In this document: in pieces, positions 1 to 11,552 of the stretch | Position numbering within the stretch: the stretch's first letter is position 1 | Layout: each line of letters begins with the position of its first letter | Assembly (NCBI GenBank): GCA_001051155.2 | Contig: JYIP02000004.1 | Span: 3,218,383 to 3,282,382, forward strand | Origin: Chrysoporthe austroafricana | Taxonomy: Eukaryota > Ascomycota > Sordariomycetes > Diaporthales > Cryphonectriaceae | Direction of reading: 5' to 3' | Length of the DNA stretch: 64,000 nt | Notes under the pieces: generated by a model | The model's input: only the letters and a program-made list of their open reading frames with translations | What the model was told of the DNA's origin: nothing | Databases searched by the model: none | Made by a program: the position numbers and the translations under genes

Positions 1-352
1 GGAGCTGGACGCGTAAACTTCGGGTCATTCGTGCAAACAACGAAGACCATCGCCGCCAGTCAGAAGCTGGTGGTTAGTCATAACTGCCCCACCGTACCAC
101 CCCAGGGCACCGCTCGGGACAGGCCGCCACAGCAGAGCTACTAAGCAGGTACTGGACACCAGCTCAGCACCGACACTACAGGTCCCGGCCGAGCGGCGCG
201 CCCTGGTACTGCGACCTTGACATCACTGCAGTAGCATCCAGAAATTTTTGTCAGCAACCGCCTGCGCAACTTAGGCCACAGACGACGATACTTGGCTGCG
301 CAACACCAGCTAACTCGCCACACTTTCTCCCCTCAGCACCCAGTCGCCGTCG
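1..352. other. 5' flank of the ISA2-type gene
   Basis: No gene can be supported here. The stretch lies directly upstream of the first ATG of the Fe-S assembly gene and probably contains its promoter and leader, but no clear TATA or CCAAT element stands out. Confidence 0.4.
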
Positions 353-1218
353 ATGAACTGCACAAGCTCAGCCTCAGCAGCCAAGCTGTTCCTGCAGCTT
401 GCGCCGCCAACATGCACCGCGCCGCCCATGCTTGACTTCCTGCTGCCCCGAGGTCGGGCTGTGGCCACTGCCTCCAGGAGAGCTCTCCGCAGCAGCACGA
501 CGACAAGGACAGGATCGAGCAAGCTTCAAGGCGCTGCTACAAGAGTGCCATGGAGGACATCACATGGTGACCTGTATGGTTCGGGGGTGTTGCCAGCAGC
601 AAGGCCCAGCACATCGCCCAGCTTGGCCAGGAGGTACACCCAGGCCGCCTACAACCCCCAGAAAGATGATGATGGCAACGAGATGAAGCTGGAGATCACG
701 CCCAGGGCAGCCAAGGTTCGCATAGCCCCTCCTACCCCACTCAGCACCTTCTTTGAAGCAGCCTCGAGGATTCCCCACAGCTAACTTTACCCTGCCCTTA
801 GCGCCTCTCCGACATCATGAAGAAAGATAGCAACCCCAATCTTGCCCTCCGGATCCAGGTCGAATCCGGCGGCTGCCACGGCTTCCAGTACCTGATGTCA
901 CTTGTCACCCTCCCGTCCGCCCTGCCACCCAAACCAGCCGCAGGCGCCGAGCCGGCCGAGCACCCCGGCGAGGGCGCGTATTCGGGCGAGATCAGGGAGG
1001 ACGACACCATCTTCACGCACTCCAACGAGGAGGGAGACTCGGCGGCGGACCTGTCCGCACCAAAGATCATACTTGACCAGCCGTCGCTGGAGTTGCTGAA
1101 GGGGAGCAAGGTCGACTACACCATGGAGCTGATCGGGTCGCAGTTCAAGATCGTGGACAACCCGGCTGCGACGTCAAATTGTGGCTGCGGGAGCTCGTTC
1201 GACATCAAGGGGCTGTAG
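353..1218 (+). CDS. ISA2: Mitochondrial iron-sulfur cluster assembly protein, Isa2 type (A-type carrier)
   Basis: The predicted 259-residue protein belongs to the HesB/IscA A-type carrier family, which in mitochondria helps build [4Fe-4S] clusters. Two exons are seen, 353-715 and 802-1218. The intron 716-801 (GTTCGC...TTAG) joins ...PRAAK to RLSDIM in phase 0, restoring the family signature. The three conserved cysteines are present: C146 in GGCHGF and C248/C250 in the C-terminal CGCG motif. The first ~100 residues are rich in Arg, Ser and Ala and acid-poor, as in a mitochondrial presequence. An in-frame ATG at 428 could be the true start. An acidic, Pro-rich insertion lies between the first Cys region and the C-terminal half, as in Isa2 rather than Isa1. 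The gene converges with RPL7. The family is certain; choice of Isa2 over Isa1 is an inference. Confidence 0.87.
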
Positions 1219-1786
1219 GTTAGTTACGGCTGAGGGTAGGCCGGCGAGAATTGAGTGTGTGTAGGCGAATGGGCAGGAGCATATCCGATGGCGTCAAAGA
1301 TGATTATGTATTCTGCGCCGAGTTTCTGAGCGACTCTGCATAAAGATCATCAGGTGGTGGCGACACTGCACATGTAGCAACCTCTTGCAGAGCGGTAATT
1401 TTGGTGAACACCAAGACTGCTTCTTACCATAACCTGTATTGGTGGGCTTTGGGGGAGACGTCATGTACATATTATGGATCATTGTATGGACTGCACAAAA
1501 GAATACCATTGGCGTATGGTGACGAAGAGTACTAGACGAGATTACAAGCGAGTGTGGGCAGTGACGATCCGGTGATATTCTGACATGACCTTGATGCCGA
1601 GAGTGTTCTGTAGTAAAGAGACGGTGACCAGTCACACGAGGGTACATGGACAGAGGATGGAAATTAAGCCTCAAGGAAAGCAAGCAGACTTTTTCTCATT
1701 TAACGCCGTGCATCCATGCCAAGTACCATCCGTTCCCTTCTCAAGTTCACAAAGACCATTCGAAAAGCAACTCTATCGCCCACTTT
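1219..1786. other. Convergent 3' regions of ISA2 and RPL7
   Basis: This stretch lies between two gene 3' ends. Short open frames here show no family similarity I recognise. It is best read as two 3' untranslated regions. Confidence 0.5.
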
Positions 1787-3347
1787 TTAGTTCATCTGGC
1801 GGATGAGGGCGTTGATGTTCTCCTCGCGGTTGCCCAGGTCACCACCCTCGATGAAGTGCTTGAACTTGCGGGGACGGAAGCCACCGTTGGGGTTGGACAG
1901 CTTGAAGGGCCACAGGAAGTTGGAAGCCTGCTTGAAGTTGGGGCCAACGGTGTAGATCTCGTGGATGAGATCCTCGATGCAGACAATGCCGTACTTGCCG
2001 AGGTTCTCCTCAATGATGGAGTTGTCGGTCAGGGCGACACGCTGCTTGTTGACCTTTCCGTAGCCGCGCTTGTAGACGAGCTCCTTCACGCTCTTCAGGT
2101 TAGGGTAACCGTAGGCGACCCAAGGCTCAATAACCTTGATCATCTCGGTCACGGCCTTGGTGACGCGAACGAAGACACCGTTGTTGATCTGCAGGAGGCG
2201 CAGCAGTTGGAGGATCTTGCGGGGCTTGGGAGCGATCTTGTTGATACTGCAGGGATGTTAGTGACCATTCTGATGGTCACATGGGATCGGATACAATACA
2301 TACCCCTTGATACGGATAATGAAGATGAGCTTGGCCTCCTCAGGGACGTAGAACTCGCCAGTCTGCTTGGCGACACGGCCCAGGCGGACCTTCTCGCGCT
2401 CAGCATCACGGTACTCCTGAACGTACTTCTCAGCACGCTTGAAGATGACGCCACGCTTCTCCTTGTTGGCCTGTACAGAGGACGGTTAGCATCAAGAGCC
2501 CTGGTATCGTGTTTGACAATCCGTGATTTTCCTCCTTTGATCAGACCCGAAAGACAGTATATTTCGCGGACATCATTGACCATGGTCTAGTCGGTGCGTG
2601 GATACAGTTGTACATCACTTCACTTGTGTGGATGGCAGGCGACTCCTCACTGACCTTCTTCTTCTTCTCGGCCTCGGCGGTCTTCTCAGCACGAGCCTTC
2701 TCCTGAGACTTGCGCTTCTTCAAGAGGGTCTCGGGGACCAGGATCTGGTCGTTGGTAGGAACGGAACTATACGGCCATTTCAAGATTAGTACGTAGTCCA
2801 ACATACCGAAGTATGTAGGAGAGCGCCGGTGGAGAACTGTTGCGAGTGCGACATTCTCTGCATGGCTAACTCGTTTGTTTGGATTTGATCGGTGAGGCCG
2901 CAGGTCGAGCAAGTGTGCCAACACCGCCGGTGACCAAGGGTGACCCTCATCCAACAACACCTCGACGGAGGTCGAGAGGATATGCTCGCAGTGTTACAAT
3001 CGACCAGTCATGAGAGGCTCTGTGACCGGTGCAATCCTGCGGCAATAGCTTTTAGAGAGAAGATCTGCAAAGACCTTCAGCCCCAACACCCCGCGCATCA
3101 TCTCTCAATCTGCAGGCCATTTCTAAAGCCTAGAGGAGAGAGGGGGATGCGGCAGGAAAGATCGAGCTGGCTGAATTTGCTCGCTCCATGATGGAGTCAC
3201 CGAGCAAAGCTCTGCCCAGCAGGAGAGGACCACGACAATCTGCAAGAGAACCTCCGTAAACCAGGCAGTGGAGTGATGGGGGCAAGACAGCTAGCATCAA
3301 GACTGATGCCAGTGCTAGCATGAAGATCAAACATACGTCGCAGGCAT
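1787..3347 (-). CDS. RPL7: 60S ribosomal protein L7 (uL30)
   Basis: This encodes a 249-residue eukaryotic uL30, the usual length of the family. Four coding exons close exactly in frame: 3337-3347 (only 11 nt, ATG plus MPA and two bases of Thr), 2655-2766, 2304-2470 and 1787-2246. The N-terminal lysine-rich helix ([16 protein letters not shown]), the [18 protein letters not shown] core and the C-terminal segment [14 protein letters not shown] are textbook uL30. Introns are 570, 184 and 57 nt. The first is very long for this genome and follows a micro-exon. The second carries a snoRNA candidate listed separately. The start codon faces that of uS11 across 363 bp, so the two ribosomal genes probably share a promoter. 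Identity is essentially certain. Confidence 0.97.
2538..2621 (-). ncRNA. Candidate intronic box C/D snoRNA (snR39/snR59/snR39B-like)
   Basis: This element lies inside RPL7 intron 2. On the minus strand a C box GTGATGT (2612-2618, six of seven consensus bases) is followed 78 nt later by a perfect D box CTGA (2541-2544). An internal C'-like ATGATGT lies at 2570-2576. The bases just before the D box read ATACTGTCTTTCGGGT and can pair with the conserved 25S rRNA segment ACCCGAAAGA over 10 Watson-Crick pairs, extending further with G-U pairs. The D+5 rule points to the G of CCCGAAA, equivalent to yeast Gm805. In yeast the RPL7A and RPL7B introns host snR39 and snR59, which modify the neighbouring A807, and snR39B modifies G805. 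The terminal stem is weak (about 3 bp, TGA/TCA) and the D' box is unclear, so exact ends are uncertain. Confidence 0.62.
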
Positions 3348-3710
3348 CTTGAGTTCGGTGTCGTCGATAGTCCCTCGAGGAATTGGTCGAAGAAGAGAGG
3401 TTTGTCGAAAGGAATGGATGGGTTGAGCTTCGGAGGGGAAAAAAAAAAGAATTCAAAAGCTGGAGGGGAGGGGAAGGGCGAAGGCGGTCGGGACTAGGGC
3501 GGTCAAATTTCGAAAATGGAAAATTGGAGTAGGGCTGGTGGGAATTTTGCTTATCTAATCGGCATTCCTTCACTTTGATTGGTCGCACGCTTTGCAAGCG
3601 CTTTTCTGTCGAGCAAAGAACTTCGCGATTTCAGCCCTCTACTTTTCGATTCTTCGTCCACTAAACGAATTAACTGTCAACGACCCAGTCGATCAACAAC
3701 ACAATCCAAA
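3348..3710. promoter_or_regulatory. Shared divergent promoter of RPL7 and RPS14
   Basis: Only 363 bp separate the start codons of two ribosomal protein genes read in opposite directions. The interval holds an A-run near 3440, and an inverted CCAAT element (ATTGG, 3578-3582) lies about 130 bp before the RPS14 start. Co-regulation of the two genes from this interval is an inference from the arrangement. Confidence 0.7.
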
Positions 3711-4437
<727 letters not shown>

Positions 4438-5186
4438 TTGCCCAACTCCCCCCTCACCCATCTCCGTGGATGGGCTGGCTGGTTGGCAACCAGGTGGACG
4501 GACGCAGACAAAATTGGGATTGGCGTGGCTACTGCTGCATATGGGTTACTCTGTGGCGTTGACAGTTACGAGGAGAACGGCTTCTTCCGCCTGGTCTCCA
4601 TTCTTCACGACCTCCTTGCACTTGTGTCAGGAGGTCGTTGTCACATGATGCTTATAGCACAGCTACAGCAATCAAAATGAAGTAAAAAAAAAAAAAAAAA
4701 AAGATACCCGCCGCCAAAGGCTCGTTTGACCTTTGTGAATATCGTTGTTGTGAGAAGTGTGCGAAATGAGGTGTAGGAGCCTGTCGTCCGGGTAAGTTGC
4801 CCATACATATTGACCATCTTGCCGCAGCATGCTCGGTAGTAGTAGAGCAGTAATCGTCTCGGAGGCGTCTGGAATGGATGGCCCCTCAGAAGATGAGAGA
4901 ACTACAGCCTGCGGCGCAAGGGAACAAGCCTGTCTCACAAGTGAGGACCACTACGGCTGGAACACGACAGCACTAGGGGTTGGACAGGTTGAAGAGTAAG
5001 TTATAGTCAACTCAAGAGTTTTCTCTAACAATCTAAGCCTCCTGGCTAAAGGTCCTCTCCGGAATCCTACTTTAGGCTTCCCGAGCTGTCTGAACATCCA
5101 CCAACGCCGTGCTTTCAGGTATCACTCAAAATAGACCAAAGTCAACGACAGCCTTCTGCGATGTATCATCACTCTACCACATTTCC
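4438..5186. other. Convergent 3' regions of RPS14 and RAD26
   Basis: No coding region can be supported. The interval contains an A-run of about 20 nt near 4682-4702 and otherwise ordinary sequence between two converging gene ends. Confidence 0.5.
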
Positions 5187-8100
5187 TTACTTGTAGTCGG
5201 ACCTCAATGACCAGATTCCCCTCATAGTGCTCCCCCTCTGCTCCATTTTGGCCACCGCATTCAGTGCCACCTTGAACGCATCGGTGCTCTTCTTGTTTTT
5301 GCAGTACGGGTTGAAATGGTCCACCAGCACCTTACTCGGCGCCTTGCCGCCGTGACGACGGATGAAAGGCGGAATCAGTTCCTTGAAATCCTTGACTCCG
5401 TACGTCCGATTCGGCGGTGTCGGTGTTCCTGAGCGCGAGCTGCCCGCGCTGCTGCTCGCGATGCCCTGGCGGTCCCGGATGCCCGCCAGCACGCTAGATG
5501 AGCCAGCGCCACCGCGACCGCGATTAGCGTTTGACGGCCGTGGACGTCCCGCCTCGCCAACCTCACCTGTCCAGGTGACCGTACCAATGGGGACATTCTG
5601 TGCCTGCTGACCGGAGCGACGTAGGTGTTGGGCAGCTTCCGCGGCTACGCGGTCCGCCTCTCGCTGCAGGATGGACCGGTCGGCTCGAACAACCTTCTTG
5701 CCGTTGGCACCGCTGATGACCTCCTCATGCTCAAGGGCTTCGTGAACACCTTTGGCAAAGATGCCGGCCATAATACGGTCCTCTTCTTGATCTGCGTTGT
5801 CCCCGTCCTCGCCGTCTTTGTATTCCTCGAGCCCGGCAACGCCGTCAATCTCTTCGAGCTCCTTGTCCTCTTCGTCTTTCTTGTTTCGGACCATATCTTC
5901 CATTCGGGCATGCTGATCACCTAGATCGTAGTTGCCGCCCCCAGGTGTTATCTTGGGTTTCGGCGTGATACTCGTCTTGACCTCGCTGCCCTTGAAAAGC
6001 TGGCTTGTCTCTGTACCGTTGGAGTGGTCGGTGCCAAGAGTGAACAAGTCATGCAGGTCGCTGAGATTGAGCGTCGTCCGCTGCTTAGGATCTTTCAAAA
6101 CTTTGTTGGCAAGGAATTGCTTGAAGATCTGCCGCTGGTAAATTTTCTCCTCGATGGTGCCAGCTGTCATGAGACGGTAGATAGTGACCTCCTTCTTCTG
6201 ACCCAGACGCCAAGCCCTCTCACGAGCCTGCACATCAGTTGAAGGATTCCAGTCCGGATCGTAGATGATAACCCTGTTGGCACCCGTGAGGTTAACACCC
6301 AGACCGCCGACTTTGGTGGTCAAGAGGAAGAGATTAATCTCCGGATCGTTATTGAACCGATCAACGAGCCTCTGCCTCTCCTTGATAGCAGTCTTTCCAT
6401 CCATACGGAGGAAGTTCACGTCCTTCTGGCGGCGAACGAATGCTTCTAGGATGTCCAGCATTTGTACACTCTGGCTGAAGAGTAAGGTCTTGTGGCCAAG
6501 ACGCTTCCACATGGTGACAAGAGACTTGACGACTTGCATCTTGCCCGACTTGCTAGCTGAGCCCCACTTGTAGTCTACCCGCTTCTTGAGATTCGGGTGA
6601 GCCAGGTCAGGGTGATTGCAGATCTTTCTCAGATGGTCGATGCCATAGAGCGATTGTCGCGTTTTGTTTAGAATAGCACTCATGTCCTCAGATCTGAGGA
6701 AGATCTCATATGCATTTCGTTGCCAACTCGTCAACTTGCAGAAGAGAACCTGCTCGCTCTTCTTTGGCAAATCTGCCGCCACGTCTTTCTTGGTTCGCTG
6801 AAGAAGATATGGACTGATGGCGTCCTTCAGTGTCTCGGCACATTTTTGTGCCGTCATGACCTGCACGTTGGTCGCATTGGCGTAGCCACCCAATCTGATC
6901 GGCACTTCGAATTGGTTGCGGAAGGCCACGAGAGAACCCAGCCGCATAGGATTGATGAAGTCAAAGAGAGACCAGAGTTCGATCAGATTGTTCTGCATAG
7001 GAGTACCCGACAGAATGATCCGATTGGGGGTAAGAAGCTCTTTGCAGTAGATGGTAATTGTGGTGTTCGGGTTCCGGATCTTGTGTCCTTCGTCCAACAC
7101 GGCGTAGTCCCACTCAACGGGGATCAGTACGTCCCCGTACGTCTGGAGGCCTGCGTACGTGGTGACCAAAACGTGACCATGTTTGACCACTCGATCAACA
7201 ATCTTGGCGGCAGACTTGCTCGACTTCTTGGGCTCGGATTGTTCTTCCAACATGTCCTCATCTTCATAACGACCCTCGCTGCGAACGTTCAACATGCCAC
7301 TGCCAGAAGAATGTAGTATGGACACTCGTAGGGGCGGCCACCACCGGTGGAACTCGCTGACCCACTGCTGAAGCACAGTGGCAGGAGCCACGACGAGAAT
7401 GGGCTTGGTCAACTTCTTGCTGTAGTGCAGTGCAGCCAGAAAAGAGATGATCTGGATAGTCTTGCCGAGCCCCATTTCATCGCCAACAATACCCCCAACC
7501 TTCTGGTCATAGAGCTCTGCTAGCCATTGAACACCTGTCTTCTGATAATCAAATAGAGACGGGTAAATGTCGCCAGGTAGCTTGAGGCCGTCCTCGAACT
7601 GATGATCGGGCTGATCTGGGGAAGGCTTGAACCACTCCTCTTCCTCATCCTCCTCAGTTGACAGTCCGTCGCGCTCTCGCCTGCGCCGTCTAGCACGGCT
7701 CCTGCGCTCAACCCAATCTGCCAAACGGCGCTGGTATGCCGACTCGTCGCCGTCATCGATCTTACTAAAATCAATCTTGTCGTCGGGATCCTTTGCGGCT
7801 TTAGAAGCTTTGGGTTGCTTTCGTGACTTAGTCCGGGTGAGGTCAGTCATGTCGTAGTCCTCAGATGCACCCGTGGTCATAGACTCAGGAGAAGCCGCCG
7901 ATGCTGGTTCGAACTCGTCAGACGAATTAGCTTCCCTGTGAGTCTTGCGCTTCTTGCGAGGCCGAAGGGAAAATTCGCTCTCAACAGCAGCTGCACCCAC
8001 ATCATCGTCCTCCTCAGCAAAGCCAGGAAGGCGAAGGTTTTGGTGAGAACGAATTTGATCCGCTGCCAGCTCATCTTCGATATCTTCAGCCACGGCCTCG

Positions 8101-8759
8101 TCCTCAGCATCGATTATGGCATTTGCAAGGTCGCCGACCACGCCCTCTCGTGAACCGCCAATCTTTGCGAAAGGAGTGATCTTGCCCGTGCGGATGAGGA
8201 ACTCGCGCTGGGACTCGCCAGGGAGTCTGCCCTTCGCCGAAGCAGCAGCGACTTCCTCGTCCGGTCCAGCCTCACGCCGTTCCTCGATACGCGCAACGAG
8301 ATCTGCGATGTCCTTGTCGACTAGCTCGATCTCTGCATCGATCCTGGCGATCTCCTTCTTGATGGTGGCCACCAGAGTCGGTTTGCCCCACGCCTTCTTC
8401 AATTTTTCTTGTTGCGCCTGTTTCTGATTTATGAACTTCAATTTGGTAGCCTCCGCCCGTGCGATGCGATTCTTGTCTCTGTTTTCCTCAGCTTCCATGA
8501 GAGCGAGACTGGCTTGGTGGGATATGTCGCGCTCGAGGTCATCTTGATCGCGGGCAGTCGCACTAAGAACTTTCAAGGCAGACTCCTCGTCGAGATCTTC
8601 GGGAATGTCTGCAGCGGGGCTGCCATCTCGGTCAGACTCGGGAGTTGAGGCAGCAGCGACATTCTCGTTCAATGTCAATGCCTTCTCTGGTGCGTTCGCA
8701 CCCTCTATCGACTCGGAAGGAGGCGAGTTGGCGACCTCGTCGCTTTGTGGTGAGGACAT
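5187..8759 (-). CDS. RAD26: Rad26/CSB-type SWI2/SNF2 ATPase of transcription-coupled repair
   Basis: A single uninterrupted frame encodes 1,190 residues. The family (yeast Rad26, human CSB/ERCC6) binds RNA polymerase II stalled at DNA damage and uses ATP to push or reposition it so that nucleotide excision repair can start. The N-terminal ~390 residues are acidic and charged with coiled-coil-like stretches and a basic KKRKTH patch. The ATPase core follows: DEMGLGKT (about residues 426-433), the DEGH box (about 556-559), SGTPMQNN, then the second lobe with TTKVGGLGVNLTGANR and the arginine-finger region RERAWRLGQ (about 840-850). The conserved tail TIEEKIYQRQIFKQFL distinguishes CSB/Rad26 from other SNF2 groups. 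The C-terminal ~250 residues are low in complexity and end in a short folded module. Start is the first ATG; no intron is seen, unusual beside its neighbours. Confidence 0.94.
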   Translation of the reverse strand: MSSPQSDEVANSPPSESIEGANAPEKALTLNENVAAASTPESDRDGSPAADIPEDLDEESALKVLSATARDQDDLERDISHQASLALMEAEENRDKNRIARAEATKLKFINQKQAQQEKLKKAWGKPTLVATIKKEIARIDAEIELVDKDIADLVARIEERREAGPDEEVAAASAKGRLPGESQREFLIRTGKITPFAKIGGSREGVVGDLANAIIDAEDEAVAEDIEDELAADQIRSHQNLRLPGFAEEDDDVGAAAVESEFSLRPRKKRKTHREANSSDEFEPASAASPESMTTGASEDYDMTDLTRTKSRKQPKASKAAKDPDDKIDFSKIDDGDESAYQRRLADWVERRSRARRRRRERDGLSTEEDEEEEWFKPSPDQPDHQFEDGLKLPGDIYPSLFDYQKTGVQWLAELYDQKVGGIVGDEMGLGKTIQIISFLAALHYSKKLTKPILVVAPATVLQQWVSEFHRWWPPLRVSILHSSGSGMLNVRSEGRYEDEDMLEEQSEPKKSSKSAAKIVDRVVKHGHVLVTTYAGLQTYGDVLIPVEWDYAVLDEGHKIRNPNTTITIYCKELLTPNRIILSGTPMQNNLIELWSLFDFINPMRLGSLVAFRNQFEVPIRLGGYANATNVQVMTAQKCAETLKDAISPYLLQRTKKDVAADLPKKSEQVLFCKLTSWQRNAYEIFLRSEDMSAILNKTRQSLYGIDHLRKICNHPDLAHPNLKKRVDYKWGSASKSGKMQVVKSLVTMWKRLGHKTLLFSQSVQMLDILEAFVRRQKDVNFLRMDGKTAIKERQRLVDRFNNDPEINLFLLTTKVGGLGVNLTGANRVIIYDPDWNPSTDVQARERAWRLGQKKEVTIYRLMTAGTIEEKIYQRQIFKQFLANKVLKDPKQRTTLNLSDLHDLFTLGTDHSNGTETSQLFKGSEVKTSITPKPKITPGGGNYDLGDQHARMEDMVRNKKDEEDKELEEIDGVAGLEEYKDGEDGDNADQEEDRIMAGIFAKGVHEALEHEEVISGANGKKVVRADRSILQREADRVAAEAAQHLRRSGQQAQNVPIGTVTWTGEVGEAGRPRPSNANRGRGGAGSSSVLAGIRDRQGIASSSAGSSRSGTPTPPNRTYGVKDFKELIPPFIRRHGGKAPSKVLVDHFNPYCKNKKSTDAFKVALNAVAKMEQRGSTMRGIWSLRSDYK

Positions 8760-9677
8760 CGTGAACGACCGTTAGATTAGGATAGAGCCATGAAGGCAAG
8801 GCACGGTTCGAAGAATTGCGATACAAGAAATGAGGGAAACGGTGAGGGCGGTGTAAGCGGAAAAACAAAGTTGCATCGGAATAGGAAGCACCGTCAAACG
8901 GAAGAAGGCCCGACTTTTGCTGGTGGTAGAATGCGAGAAAGAAAGGCTTTTGTCACGGGTGCCAGGCGACAAACGTCGAGGCGTTGCTTAGTTTCGGGCG
9001 AGATGCGCTGCGGCGGTTCGGCGATGACGCATTCAAGTCGCGCTCCCACGTGCAGTTCAATTAAAGCAGCGAGGTACCTGGGTTACTCACATGGTACGCT
9101 GGAATCAATCTTATCATATTTGTGGCAATACCTCGGCCCCCACTATTTCATTCACACATTGACTACACAAACTTCATTCCAGAACTATTGTCCGCAATTT
9201 ATCGAACATCATTGTGCTCGGCTCTCTTGATGTTGGATAGTTGGCTCTTTCTACCTGGTCTTACCCGGTTGGGGCAATGCGAATACCCGTAGCAGACTTT
9301 AGGCTACCTATTCTGCAACGTGACAAGCACACTGTCCTAACATCACCATCATTGCCCGAGTTCTTCTCCATGACAAGATGCGTGTTTGGAGGTCACCGTA
9401 CGGGGCATCGACAGCAACTGTCACACAATCATTCTGCCCCTTCGTTCACCGAGTGCCATGTGACGCGACCTTTCTAGTTCCAGCGTGAACGCTGTCCAGC
9501 CCTACCAGTGTCGGTTTGTCATGATATCTAACAGTTTCTGGCGAATAATCCTTTGTATTATTAATGCCGTCGCATGCAATGCTCCAAGAGCGCCTTGGTG
9601 CGGGCGGGCTCGCTCAAATATGGCCCTCCGGTCGATCACAGAACTTTGTCTGCAACCATCCTCTCGAGCCTTCGTCC
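8760..9677. other. RAD26 upstream region and TYR1 3' flank
   Basis: The open frames here do not resemble any family and overlap each other on both strands. The part nearest 8760 probably contains the RAD26 promoter. Nothing else is supported. Confidence 0.45.
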
Positions 9678-11552
9678 TTACTCTTTGGTAGTCTCGAGCA
9701 CTGCTTTAATCATCGCATTGCCGATCTTATTGGCTTCCGTGAATCGCGGCTCAAAAAATGTCTGCGTCTCGCGAAATCTCTCCCTCCACGTGTCGAAATG
9801 TCCTAGGCTCACGCACTCGGCCCACCCCCGCGCGGCAAACGTAAACTCGAGGTCGTCGCTCCGGAAAGTGTTGTCCTCGATCGCGGTCGTCAAGGCGTCA
9901 TCTAGCCTCTCCGGGTGTCGAAACAGGTTCTCGGTCACACCCAACCACAGGCGGAACAGCGGCGTTGAGCAGATCATGTGGTCGTACGGCACGATCCCCA
10001 ACGCGCTCCAGCAGTCCACCATCGCGAGGAGCGACAGGTGGTTGTTTGGTAGCGCCTTGCCTTCCTCGGGCGCCTTGCCCAGGCTGAAGCGGTCCAGCAA
10101 ATCGTCACGCAGGAGGGGAGCCGGCGCCCACTTCGGCGCGTCCTCATGGCCAAATACCCTCTCCCGTGCGGCGTACACGCGGCGCCACAGGCCCTCGCGG
10201 TTCCCCTCTAGCATCAGCTTGTACAGCTCCGTTGTGCTCCGGGCATACTGTGTGATCTGCTTGCGGGCCTCGGGGTTGAGGATCGCCAGACCTGCGTATA
10301 CGTGCCATCGCGCGCTGTAGATCCTCATCGTCAGGTTGATCTTGACGTTCTCGATCCCGCCGACGTAGCGAGCGCCTTCCCAGGGAAATTGCTGCATCGC
10401 ATGCCAAGCTTTGCCCATCGAGAGGAAGGCGGCGTGGGTGACGGCTTGTGTGTCGGCGGTGATGCGGTCGTGCTCACGAGCGCTGAGATACACGTGCTTG
10501 GAGTTCAGGCATGAGAGCACCGTCTCAACTTTAGAGAAAGAGGCGTCGGAGGCACGGTGCTTGATAAGGACCTGTGCACGGTGAGCGTTTACCGGCTTGA
10601 TAGCATTAAATTGGTCCTCACCAGAGGCTGTCCCTTCGGGTCAACGTTTGGGCCATGCAAAGAGTGACAGGGAATGATGTCGACATCAGTTGGTAGGTGT
10701 TCCTCAAGAGCTGCGATCTCCGGGGCTTTACACGACGTCTGCCCACCAACGATGGCGTTCATTTTAGTAGCTGTGGCATGCAATGGTAAGCGAGGATGCC
10801 GCAGACAGCATCTATACCCCCCAAGAGGAGCATACATGGACCATACTCCTTCACGACCTGGCTGATTACTGCGGCCTCTACGCTGTAAATGATGTAGTCG
10901 CTCTCTCGTGAGACAAGGTGACCATTTCGGACAATATGTATATTATTCTAGACGATGTCTCAGCTTGACAGATCGCTGATGAGCAGATGACGTGCGGGAC
11001 ATGATGACATGACCATACATTGTCGCCAAACTCCTCCAGCAGGCTGTCATACTTCTCGTCCCTGTCGCACGCCTTGATCCTGTCCCGCATGATTCGGTTA
11101 GTATGAGCCAATGTACGGTAGCAAGCCAAAACCTGGCGCAAGCCTATTCGACCTTGTTAGCCGTTGTCTACCTCCAAAACGGTTTAACAGATACGGTTTG
11201 TAGATTGTGCTTCAGACAGAAATTGTAAGGTAGCTGAGAATTTTCATCATGGAAAGCACACCGACCGAAACGGTCAGTGCGCGATACTCTAGCCAAATGC
11301 ACTCAAGTCATCATCGAGGGGAAGGGGAAGAATGTCGTAAGAGGGGAAAGGAAGAGGCTCTTACCATTCAAGAGGCGTCACCTGAGCTGCTGTGGCGATA
11401 CAATGTGATGGTAAGAACAGCGCGATTTACCTCCAGCCAGCGGCAGACAGACGACAGGCATACATCTTTCCCATGTCGCCCATGCCAATGATGCCGACAG
11501 TAAAGCCGTCCATGTCCTTGGGGACCTGGAATGTGGGCGACGCGGTGGCCAT
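9678..11552 (-). CDS. TYR1: Prephenate dehydrogenase (NADP+), tyrosine biosynthesis
   Basis: The 445-residue product oxidatively decarboxylates prephenate to 4-hydroxyphenylpyruvate, the step that commits chorismate-derived carbon to tyrosine. Five exons close exactly: 11431-11552, 11019-11079, 10836-10947, 10622-10770 and 9678-10571. The nucleotide-binding motif GIIGMGDMG is at residues 20-28, followed by CDRDEKYDSL and the strongly conserved IVGGQTSCKAPE and IPCHSLHGP blocks of fungal Tyr1. The helical C-terminal dimerisation domain (from HDRITADTQAVTHAAF on) is intact. A perfect TACTAAC branch point lies in intron 1 near 11099. The gene diverges from the RCC1-family gene. The length matches other fungal Tyr1 proteins. 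Assignment is confident; cofactor preference is from the family. Confidence 0.93.

Noticed and set aside
1646..2590. 314-codon plus-strand frame over RPL7
   Set aside because: It is antisense to the ribosomal protein exons and has no independent support.
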